This document shows, in pieces, positions 1 to 5,307 of a stretch of 5,307 nucleotides of DNA. A program made the translations under genes and the position numbers. The notes below the pieces were generated by a model. That model saw only the letters and a list, made by a program, of their open reading frames with translations, was not told the DNA's origin and did not search any database. Numbering within the stretch: the stretch's first letter is position 1; each line of letters begins with the position of its first letter. Source of the stretch: Candidatus Hydrogenedentota bacterium (GTDB lineage: Bacteria; Hydrogenedentota; Hydrogenedentia; Hydrogenedentales; SLHB01); NCBI GenBank assembly GCA_007130675.1, contig SLSB01000511.1, positions 1 through 5,307 of the forward strand, given 5' to 3'.

Positions 1-162
1 CCCGATGGGCGGCTCCTTCTGCGTTGCCACGATACGCTGTGATGTTTCCATGTGAAGCCGTAGGCGGGATGCCCGAAGCGAAGGGGCGGGGCCATGGGTC
101 TTATGGACCTCATGATGGATGGAGCGTCGCTGGTTGGAGACGGTGGCGGCGGATCACTGGTC

Positions 163-1314
163 TCAGACTCGGAAGAACGTCTTCTTGCGATAGAGATGGA
201 GCAAAATCAGCCACACGATCAGCAGCGCAGTGAACGAAACAACAAAGGGGCCCGCTCTGCCCAGTCGTTCGGCCAGATGCCCGACAAGCCCCTTGCTGAT
301 GTGCTGAAAATCGATGAGATGGGTCGCGACGTACACGCCGATAGCATTCATGCCGATGACAACAAACGGAAACGCCCATTTCCGGTACTGCTTTACGTCG
401 ATGACCCAATAGAACACCGCGAGTGACAGGAAACTCCAGCCGCCTGCCCAAAGCGCCATCGAGCTGGTCCAGATGTGTTTGATGATGGGAGACCACAGAG
501 CCCAGACCCAACCCGCCGCGAGGCAGCCAACACCCGCCGCCAATAGCATGAGGGTCTTCTTGTTCGGCGAACGGTCTGACCGAAGCACGTGGCCCGCCAG
601 GCAGCCAAACAAAACACTCGCGGCAAACCCCATGCTGCTCAGCACCCACGTGTACTTCGTGCCATCGCGAAACCGGCCCAACACCGCCTCATCAACGGAC
701 ATCGCAACGTTGACGTAGGGCTCGAGAACTCCGGCGCCGTGTCCAGGAATCGGCACGAACGCCAGCAACCCCCAGTATCCGACCAGCAACGCGCCCGTGG
801 CAATGACCTGCCCCTTGATGGATACGTTCAGCAGCAGAAGGGTGGCAACCAGATATCCCGACGCGATGGCCTGCAGGGTGTTCGAGTACAAATACAGCCG
901 GGAAAGATCGAATCGCAAGAGATTGCCCTGCACCATCATTCCCAGCACCCACAGCAAGATGATTCTGCGCACAAGCCGAAGATACAGCCCTTTCCGGTCG
1001 TGGTCTGTCCCCGTCCATTTGGCCAAAGAAAAGGGTAGAGAGGCGCCGCTCACGAACAGGAACAGCGGCATGATGAGATCCCACGCCGTGAACCCCTCCC
1101 ATTCGACGTGGCGAAACTGGTGAGCCAGCCACTCCGGCACGGGATCGACGAAGATCGCCACAAAACCCAGGAACACCGGCGCGCCCCCGATGATCCACAG
1201 CATGTCGAATCCTCGAAGCGCGTCAATCGAAGCAAGACGCTCCTTGGGCTTCGCAGGAAGGCTGTCCAGCGGTTTCTCAGATGGGAGGTTCGTGCTTGCG
1301 GATTCCATACGCAT
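163..1314 (-). CDS. Multi-pass membrane acyltransferase, DUF5009/COG4299 (HGSNAT/NagX-like)
   Basis: Integral membrane protein of 383 residues, the usual size for bacterial relatives of heparan-alpha-glucosaminide N-acetyltransferase. These enzymes are thought to pass an acetyl group from cytoplasmic acetyl-CoA across the membrane to a terminal amino sugar. Seen in the sequence: a polar N-terminus, then the family hallmark RLASIDALRGFDM (residues 26-38) opening the first helix. Next come HVEWEGFT (69-76) and DLIMPLFLFVSGASLPFS (79-96), followed by about seven more hydrophobic segments and a short basic tail, RKKTFFRV. His69 aligns by eye with the His proposed as catalytic in human HGSNAT, which also precedes a W-x-G-x-T and D-L stretch. 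The start at 1314 is preferred because GAGG lies 6 bases upstream; ATG at 1308 is an alternative. An in-frame ATG at 1413 would add 33 residues that do not resemble the family. The gene follows transposase debris, so it probably has its own promoter. The physiological substrate is unknown. Confidence 0.88.
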   Translation of the reverse strand: MRMESASTNLPSEKPLDSLPAKPKERLASIDALRGFDMLWIIGGAPVFLGFVAIFVDPVPEWLAHQFRHVEWEGFTAWDLIMPLFLFVSGASLPFSLAKWTGTDHDRKGLYLRLVRRIILLWVLGMMVQGNLLRFDLSRLYLYSNTLQAIASGYLVATLLLLNVSIKGQVIATGALLVGYWGLLAFVPIPGHGAGVLEPYVNVAMSVDEAVLGRFRDGTKYTWVLSSMGFAASVLFGCLAGHVLRSDRSPNKKTLMLLAAGVGCLAAGWVWALWSPIIKHIWTSSMALWAGGWSFLSLAVFYWVIDVKQYRKWAFPFVVIGMNAIGVYVATHLIDFQHISKGLVGHLAERLGRAGPFVVSFTALLIVWLILLHLYRKKTFFRV

Positions 1315-1449
1315 CCCCCGCCTCGGTTCGGGCACCACCAGTATGCAGACATGCCCGCACAAAATGCAAATGGCGGGGGCGGATTCAAGTTCCAAGAACG
1401 CGGCAGGTTGCATCCGGTTTAGTTTTTAAATAATTGGGGACAGCAACCT

Positions 1450-1478
1450 ATTATAAGGCATTCCGGTACACTGTGCCG
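1450..1478 (-). promoter_or_regulatory. Candidate promoter -10 with adjacent dyad upstream of the acyltransferase gene
   Basis: On the minus strand, a perfect TATAAT hexamer lies at 1455-1450, about 135 bases before the acyltransferase start at 1314. Directly upstream, 1464-1478 forms a 15-base dyad on the plus strand, CGGTACACTGTGCCG: arms of 7 with one T-G mismatch around a central C. A protein bound there would cover the spacer and -35 area, as a repressor or activator would. No good -35 hexamer is seen at normal spacing. The surroundings are AT-richer than the genes, so a chance TATAAT is quite possible. Role inferred only. Confidence 0.25.
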
Positions 1479-1497
1479 AGGTCGGTAGGAGGCCATC

Positions 1498-1524
1498 CGC
1501 AGATGCCGCAGATTGACGCAGATT
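1498..1524. repeat. Cluster of three CGCAGAT short tandem-like repeats
   Basis: Three near-identical octamers follow one another on the plus strand: CGCAGATG at 1498-1505, CGCAGATT at 1507-1514 and CGCAGATT at 1517-1524, starting 9 and 10 bases apart, close to one helical turn. On the minus strand this reads as ATCTGCG units. From memory, similar strings of ATCTGCG recur between genes in many environmental bacterial genomes and are sometimes mis-annotated as small proteins rich in N-L-R. This copy sits in the non-coding gap between transposase debris and the acyltransferase gene. Function unknown. Confidence 0.55.
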
Positions 1525-1850
1525 TTGAAGGCGTCGCGAATATGATCGGTGGTTGGGGTGTAGTATCCTCAGCGGTGGTGTGTGGTATCTGTCTTTGAAC
1601 AACCAATCCACGAAAAGAGCGTAGGCACAATTCTTTGTGATGTTGGCGCGAAAAATGGCCTTGGAGGTCAGCTCCGCGATACGCTCGTCTCTGACAACCG
1701 CCATATTCGAAATCATTGTTCTTTACAGAGACAGGAATTGCGAAGGCCGAAGTCCGGGCAGGTTTTCATACAGGCGTTGTTCAACGATCATGTCAACAGG
1801 GCAATTGAAAAGCTGATTGCAGAGTCCATGGATGATCGCGTCCAGAAACC
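1525..1850. other. Non-coding or decayed stretch, no recognisable gene
   Basis: This 326-base stretch lies between the repeat cluster and the IS630 remnant and is AT-richer than the flanking genes. Two open frames cross it: a minus-strand one of 96 codons (1716 to 1426) and a plus-strand one of 116 codons (1582 to 1932). Neither product resembles a family I know. The minus frame runs straight through the CGCAGAT repeats. The plus frame runs out of frame into the transposase remnant. Both look like chance frames, although the minus peptide beginning MAVVRDERIAELTSKAIF could be a relic of a lost gene. No hairpin with a T-run and no RNA gene was seen. Confidence 0.5.
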
Positions 1851-2216
1851 AAAATCGACCGAGAGACGCCCAAGGATTTGGATATTCATCTCGTTGTGGA
1901 CAACTACTGCATACACAAACACGAGAAAGTGAAAGCGTGGCTCGCACGGCGTCCGCGATTTCACGTTCATTGCACGCCAACCGGAAGCTCCTGGCTCAAC
2001 CTCGTCGAGTGCTTCTTCGGCGAACTCACTCAAGACGTAATTCGCGAAGGCAGCTTCACCAGCGTCCGTGAGTTGGTCAGGGACATCGAAACGTACCTGG
2101 CCAAGCGCAATCTCCAGCCCAAGCCCTATCGTTGGCGCGCTCAGGGCGAAGCTATTCTCAAGAAGATCCAGCACGCACGCAATGCCTTGGACCAAGCACA
2201 AGCAGAATCTGGTTAA
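1851..2216 (+). pseudogene. IS630-family transposase, C-terminal fragment (DDE_3 domain)
   Basis: The C-terminal half of an IS630-type (Tc1/mariner superfamily) DDE transposase, about 120 codons of a gene normally near 330-360. The readable homology starts at about 1851-1856 with IDRETPKDLDIHLVVDNY and ends with a TAA stop at 2214-2216. Two of the three catalytic acids are visible: the Asp of VDNY and the Glu of SSWLNLVECFF, 35 residues apart, as expected for this family. After them come the usual family tail features, YLAKRNLQPKPYRW and an AEAIL-like segment (here GEAILKKI). In the same frame a TGA stop at 1833-1835 lies just upstream, and neither the helix-turn-helix N-terminal domain nor the first catalytic Asp can be found in any frame. 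The copy is therefore truncated and cannot be an active transposase. A frame can be opened from a TTG at 1878, but that lies inside the domain and is not a natural start. No left inverted repeat was found; the right end should lie shortly after 2216. Confidence 0.85.
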
Positions 2217-2270
2217 TGTATGCTATTTGCGACTCAGGACACTGGGGAGTGGCTCCGGCGAAATGGGCTC

Positions 2271-2372
2271 TTATCTCGTAGTCAGCAGCATGAGCGGTTC
2301 GGCGCCCAATCCATGAACCACCAGTAACTGCAGGGGTTCTGTCCGCTCCGGCGGATGGACCTTGCGATAGCC
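2271..2372 (-). pseudogene. IS4-like transposase fragment (short remnant)
   Basis: A minus-strand remnant of about 33 codons, ending at a TAA (2273-2271). The peptide runs GYRKVHPPERTEPLQ and then LVVHGLGAEPLMLLTTR. This resembles a core strand of IS4-type DDE transposases, where a segment of the form L-x-L-V-V-V-x-G-x-G-x-E-P-L-M-L-L-T-T precedes the helix that carries the catalytic Glu. The stop falls right after this motif, and the following Y-x-x-R-W-x-I-E-E region is not visible, so the piece is non-functional. The frame continues upstream as a shadow of the DUF4838 gene (stop at 2419), so the true left limit of the homology is uncertain and could reach about 2400. The assignment rests on remembered family motifs, so moderate confidence only. 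Confidence 0.45.
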
Positions 2373-2418
2373 CGGCCGCCTCATCGATTTCGATGGAGCG
2401 GCCTGATGCAGGAAGTCT

Positions 2419-4314
2419 CTATTCCGCTCTGCTCGCGAGATAGTTCGCGCGCCCTTGTTGCATGTATTCCCACACCCCGACACGCCAGGTCTCGACCCGC
2501 TGCTTTTCGATATCACTGGAAGCCCGGCGGACGGCCTCGTCCATAAGCGCGCCGAGCTCGGCCATGCGCTCTTCCGTGCCCAGATAGGTCCAGGCGATGT
2601 GCTCGTTCTGGTGGTGCTGCATTTCTTCTGTTCGCACTTCGGCGGGATAGTTTTCCGGATCGCTGTAGATGGCCTCGATGCGGTCATGAAACTGCTGCAT
2701 GGGTTCGGCGGCCGCGCCGAAGTAACGGGTGAAGAATTCGCTGAGAAACGCTTCGATATCCGCGGTGGGGTCGTCGTAGTATTTCATGGCCACGTAGTAA
2801 TCCACCTGTTCGCCGATGCCGCACATGAACACCCCCCTGACCCCGTCGCGGGCATAGCGCTGCACTTCGCGGGCCACGTTGCGCGCACTGAAACCCGGGA
2901 ACGCATGCCAACCCTGAATGATGGCGGGCTCCATGGGAAAGCAAGGGTAGGTCCAAAGGTATATAGGGCGATCTTTCGCATCAACCCACGGCTGATAAAA
3001 GTCGCGGTCATTCTTCATGATCAGGGGCGCCCATTGGTGACGAATTTGAAGGCAGGGAGCCACGGAGACATTGGGGGCCAGCTCGAATTCGGTGGGCCGG
3101 TAGGAATAGACGTGATACGCCAGGGTGGCAATGAACTTATCCGGGTGCGTTTGGGCCACTTCCTGCGCAACCGCGTTCACGAAACCAAAGAAATAATGCG
3201 AGGCAGTTCCAGAGCCAAAATGTTCGCCTCGATGGTTGTCTTTGTCCATTTCCAACGCTTCCTGGCAATTGTCACATTTGCACCAGTTGGCGTTGTCCAG
3301 GGGAATGACGGCAAAATGATCGCCCATGGCAACCTGATATCCCTTGAGGCCCTTGCCGTCGAAGTAATCGCGCGCGTCCTGGGCCTTTTGCCGAATCAGG
3401 TCAGGGTTGGTATAGCAGAACTGCCGTTCCCCCTGGAGCATAGTCCAGCCGTGCGAGAAGTAATCTTCACGGCGCGCTTCAAATAGTTCCGAATCCCAGT
3501 TCAGGAAACGGTCCTGATAACTGCGGAAGGAATGGTTGCCTGCCCATTTTTCGCCGCCCACCCGTAGCCGCCGCCAGTAAAGATTCAACTGGTCGCCCGA
3601 GGGCCTGTTCCACTGGGCGTTTACAATGGGCCAGCCGCCGCCGGTCCCGTGGCGGTGTTTGAGGGCCGGGGCTCGGCGGATGTTCTCCCCTGTAATCGTT
3701 AAGGTATCGGTTTGCGCATAGACCACATTCAAAGGGGTGGGGCCATACCAGCGCACGCCGCAGAAGCGCTCGAGGAAATCATACACGGCGTAGCAGGTGC
3801 CTTGGTCGTCGAAAATGCCGGGCAGGGTGATGCGGTTGGCAGGGCCTGTTTGTCCGGTTGCCGCGGCATAGTCGATCTCCTGCCGCCATGCATCCAGGGG
3901 AATATAGTCGGTGCCCATGCCCAGTTCGGCGCGGTTTTCCGGTGTATCCTCCCAGTCGCGTCCGGCCAGTATGACCGTGTCTTCATGGAACTGGATTACA
4001 TACAGCTGGGGCTCGAGGGCGCGGGGGTTAACGCCGAGGGCACGCGTGGCTGCCGTATCGCCTACCAGCAGGCGAACACCCGAAACCGGCTGTTCCTCAT
4101 CCAGAATCGGCACCACGCCGCCAGTGATGAGCTGGAGATGGTGCTGCAATTCGAGCGCGGCCAACCGGGCAGACGGCGTAGGGTTGACGGCGGTGATGAT
4201 CGAGGCAGACGCTTCCCCCTGCTCGACCAGGGTCACTGGCGCGGCCGAAGCCTGTACACACAGACTCCCTATCATAAGGGCCAAGGTTACTCCCAGGAAG
4301 ACATGCTTTTGCAT
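2419..4314 (-). CDS. Exported DUF4838-domain protein, glycoside-hydrolase-like
   Basis: A 631-residue exported protein. Residues 1-25 form a signal peptide (basic MQKH, hydrophobic core LGVTLALMIGSLCV, likely cleavage at ASA|AP); there is no lipobox. Residues of about 30-130 resemble the N-terminal domain found before alpha-glucuronidase-type barrels, with LAALELQHHLQLITGGVVPI (51-70) and VRLLVGDT. Then comes the hinge-like GTCYAVYDFLERFCGVRWYG (172-191), typical of DUF4838 proteins. The DUF4838 core, predicted to be a TIM-barrel related to retaining glycosidases, spans about 220-530. It includes AMGDHFAVIPLDNANWCKCDNC (329-350), with Cys345, Cys347 and Cys350, and RGVFMCGIGEQVDYYVAMKYY (493-513). 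A short helical C-terminus follows (FLSEFFTRYFGAAAEPMQQF), and the natural-looking end makes it one of the shorter members. The ATG at 4314 has a strong ribosome site, AGAGAGGA, 7 bases upstream. Substrate unknown; a uronic-acid or amino-sugar glycan is a guess from the fold and the neighbouring acyltransferase. It lies 121 bases after the phosphoesterase gene, so cotranscription is possible. Confidence 0.88.
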   Translation of the reverse strand: MQKHVFLGVTLALMIGSLCVQASAAPVTLVEQGEASASIITAVNPTPSARLAALELQHHLQLITGGVVPILDEEQPVSGVRLLVGDTAATRALGVNPRALEPQLYVIQFHEDTVILAGRDWEDTPENRAELGMGTDYIPLDAWRQEIDYAAATGQTGPANRITLPGIFDDQGTCYAVYDFLERFCGVRWYGPTPLNVVYAQTDTLTITGENIRRAPALKHRHGTGGGWPIVNAQWNRPSGDQLNLYWRRLRVGGEKWAGNHSFRSYQDRFLNWDSELFEARREDYFSHGWTMLQGERQFCYTNPDLIRQKAQDARDYFDGKGLKGYQVAMGDHFAVIPLDNANWCKCDNCQEALEMDKDNHRGEHFGSGTASHYFFGFVNAVAQEVAQTHPDKFIATLAYHVYSYRPTEFELAPNVSVAPCLQIRHQWAPLIMKNDRDFYQPWVDAKDRPIYLWTYPCFPMEPAIIQGWHAFPGFSARNVAREVQRYARDGVRGVFMCGIGEQVDYYVAMKYYDDPTADIEAFLSEFFTRYFGAAAEPMQQFHDRIEAIYSDPENYPAEVRTEEMQHHQNEHIAWTYLGTEERMAELGALMDEAVRRASSDIEKQRVETWRVGVWEYMQQGRANYLASRAE

Positions 4315-4316
4315 GA

Positions 4317-4327
4317 AGAGGTCCTCT
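4317..4327 (-). promoter_or_regulatory. Ribosome-binding site of the DUF4838 gene within a small dyad
   Basis: On the minus strand AGAGAGGA (4329-4322) is a strong Shine-Dalgarno sequence ending 7 bases before the ATG at 4314, which fixes that start. The bases 4317-4327 form a perfect 11-base dyad, AGAGG-T-CCTCT on the plus strand. The arms include the GAGG core, so the mRNA could fold weakly over its own ribosome site (4 pairs with a 3-base loop). Stability would be low, and I do not claim regulation. Confidence 0.5.
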
Positions 4328-4334
4328 CTGGTTT

Positions 4335-4359
4335 GCAGGGAGGCATGTGCTCACCCTGC
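4335..4359 (-). promoter_or_regulatory. Leader stem-loop just upstream of the DUF4838 ribosome site
   Basis: A perfect 6-base inverted repeat, GCAGGG at 4335-4340 and CCCTGC at 4354-4359 on the plus strand, with a 13-base gap. In the mRNA of the DUF4838 gene this would place a GC-rich stem 5 bases upstream of the Shine-Dalgarno sequence. There is no T-run after it, so it is not an intrinsic terminator. It may be an mRNA-stabilising or regulatory hairpin, or chance. Confidence 0.25.
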
Positions 4360-4368
4360 GCATACGTT

Positions 4369-4381
4369 GTTCATATTGAAC
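4369..4381. promoter_or_regulatory. Palindromic candidate operator upstream of the DUF4838 gene
   Basis: GTTCATATTGAAC is a perfect 5-3-5 inverted repeat, 54 bases upstream of the DUF4838 start and in the gap after the phosphoesterase gene. It is AT-rich within GC-rich surroundings and has the shape of a binding site for a dimeric regulator. No clear -35/-10 pair could be placed around it, and no regulator gene is in the window. Inference from symmetry only. Confidence 0.3.
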
Positions 4382-4403
4382 TCACCAGTTTGCGGCGCGC
4401 AGT

Positions 4404-4418
4404 TGCCGTCTTGCGGCA
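4404..4418 (-). other. Short intercistronic hairpin after the phosphoesterase gene
   Basis: TGCCG (4404-4408) and CGGCA (4414-4418) can pair around a 5-base loop, 18 bases after the phosphoesterase stop codon on the minus strand. It has only five pairs and no T-run, so it is a poor intrinsic terminator. It could mark the 3' end of the upstream message or be a processing site. Confidence 0.2.
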
Positions 4419-4435
4419 TTCAGCACACCCGGCAG

Positions 4436-5307
4436 TCAGGGCGCCGTCACGGAGGCTGTCGAATCACTACGAAGGCGCTCGACCAATGCCGCGGTTTCGG
4501 GGCGAATGTCGAGTTCGCGGTCTGATATCGCGGGCCGTGTGACGTCACGGGTATAGTGGCCGGATTCCGGAGCGCCGTGTTCCCAGGGGTCCTTGTCGAG
4601 CCAGCTCGTCTGTTTGCCATGCAGCCGAAGAGTGCCCGCATCAAAATCAACGACCACCCGGCCCCACAACGGCTCGGCATAGCGCACCGTCGGCACGGGC
4701 GAATACCACACATACGAAGTGCTGTTGATCTGGATAAAGGGAATGTTGTGCTTGATCAACATGTAATCCTGATGATTGTGCCCGGAAAAAACGGCCATGA
4801 TCACGCCGGGGCGTTCCTGTTCCGCTTGTTCGAGCACCGCCATCACTTCGGCGCTATTCTCCAGGACCTCGATCGGCTGGTGGATGAACACGAGCACGGG
4901 CCGGTCGGTCTCGGCCAGTTGCCGCGCCAACCATTCCTGCTGTTCATCGCCGATGTAGGCGGCATACCCCTCGCCCTCGCCGCCGGGCTCGTTGGCATCC
5001 AACACAACCCCACGGATCGGTCCCTCGTCGAAAGTGTGGTACCGCGCCGGCATCCCCAGCCACGCGGCGACGGACTCGAAAGTGTGGCCGCCGTCACGCT
5101 CGTGGTTGCCGAGAACGTGGTACGTCGGGCCTTCAAACGTGTTCCACAAATCAAGCATGGGCTGGCCGTCCGAGGGTTTGCAGAAATCGCCGAGCTGAAT
5201 GATGAAGTCGACTTCGCGCTCGCGCATGTCGTCCAGGAATGCCCGCACAAAATCCAGCTCGACCATTCCGGTGCCCGGGCGTGCCCATTCGAGAACCCCG
5301 TAATGCA
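4436..5307 (-). CDS. Calcineurin-like metallophosphoesterase, 5' end outside the window
   Basis: A metal-dependent phosphoesterase of the calcineurin-like superfamily, with 289 residues visible and its N-terminus missing. Counting from the first full codon at the window edge (His1, 5305-5303), the metal-site motifs occur in order: HYG (1-3), the end of the D-x-H motif whose Asp lies just outside; QLGDF with Asp40; VLGNHERD with Asn67 and His68; VFIHQP with His142; and FSGHNHQ with His176 and His178. The full di-metal site is thus conserved and the enzyme is probably active. An internal ATG at 5266 would give 276 residues but would drop the D-x-H motif, and the frame has no stop upstream of it, so it is not the real start. 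The C-terminal 100 residues (INSTSYVWYSP onward) form an added beta-type region, as in phosphodiesterase-like members. Whether it is exported cannot be told. It lies upstream of the DUF4838 gene on the same strand, 121 bases away. Substrate unknown. Confidence 0.9.
   Translation of the reverse strand, partial: HYGVLEWARPGTGMVELDFVRAFLDDMREREVDFIIQLGDFCKPSDGQPMLDLWNTFEGPTYHVLGNHERDGGHTFESVAAWLGMPARYHTFDEGPIRGVVLDANEPGGEGEGYAAYIGDEQQEWLARQLAETDRPVLVFIHQPIEVLENSAEVMAVLEQAEQERPGVIMAVFSGHNHQDYMLIKHNIPFIQINSTSYVWYSPVPTVRYAEPLWGRVVVDFDAGTLRLHGKQTSWLDKDPWEHGAPESGHYTRDVTRPAISDRELDIRPETAALVERLRSDSTASVTAP

Noticed and set aside
1..51. Minus-strand frame from ATG at 51 (METSQRIVATQKEPPIG), open to the left edge, possibly the next gene
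   Set aside because: Only 17 codons are visible, there is no Shine-Dalgarno sequence before the ATG, and the peptide fits no family I recognise. The rest of 1-162 shows only a weak 4-base stem (71-87) and no terminator.
1315..1413. N-terminal extension of the acyltransferase from ATG at 1413
   Set aside because: The extra 33 residues do not resemble the family N-terminus, and the ribosome site GAGG points to the start at 1314.
1498..1524. CRISPR array
   Set aside because: The repeat units are only 8 bases with 1-2 base gaps; there are no spacers and no cas genes.
1426..1716. Minus-strand frame of 96 codons as a small hypothetical gene
   Set aside because: It runs through the CGCAGAT repeats and the candidate promoter, matches no known family, and looks like a chance frame in decayed DNA.
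2342..2355. Hairpin TCCGC-TCCG-GCGGA as a terminator for the DUF4838 gene
   Set aside because: Five pairs only and no T-run on the minus strand; it lies within the IS4-like remnant and is probably coding-sequence coincidence.
2455..3486. Long plus-strand open frame of 343 codons
   Set aside because: It lies wholly antisense to the DUF4838 gene, whose motifs and signal peptide are clear. The product has no recognisable domain; open antisense frames are common in GC-rich genes.
3712..4542. Plus-strand open frame of 276 codons
   Set aside because: Antisense to the start of the DUF4838 gene, the gap and the end of the phosphoesterase gene; no domain or ribosome site supports it.

Overview
This 5.3 kb window looks like a stretch of a chromosome from a GC-rich, glycan-degrading environmental bacterium. 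DUF4838-type secreted hydrolase-like proteins, COG4299/DUF5009 membrane acyltransferases and relics of IS630 and IS4 elements occur together often in Planctomycetota, Hydrogenedentota, Lentisphaerota and Verrucomicrobiota, so one of these is my best guess. That placement is inference; no marker gene is present.

All three intact-looking protein genes lie on the minus strand, so the region reads from right to left. At the right edge (4436-5307) is a calcineurin-like metallophosphoesterase whose 5' end is cut off by the window: the reading frame stays open to the edge and still carries the His of the first metal-binding D-x-H motif. After 121 bases holding several inverted repeats comes a 631-residue exported DUF4838 protein (2419-4314), with a signal peptide, an alpha-glucuronidase-like N-terminal domain and a Cys-rich WCKCDNC motif. 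Further downstream is a multi-pass membrane protein of the heparan-alpha-glucosaminide N-acetyltransferase (HGSNAT/NagX) type (163-1314).

Between the last two genes (1315-2418) is about 1.1 kb of mobile-element debris. It holds the C-terminal half of an IS630-type transposase on the plus strand (1851-2216) and, on the minus strand, a short IS4-like transposase remnant (about 2271-2372). It also holds a small cluster of CGCAGAT repeats (1498-1524) and a candidate promoter/operator for the acyltransferase gene (1450-1478). Nothing recognisable is coded between 1525 and 1850. The first 162 bases hold no supported gene.

Working model (inference): the exported DUF4838 protein acts on an extracytoplasmic glycan, the membrane acyltransferase acetylates an amino-sugar substrate, and the phosphoesterase removes a phosphate from a sugar or lipid phosphoester. 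The three genes may once have been closer together before insertion elements entered and decayed. I found no CRISPR array, RNA gene or convincing new multi-gene system.
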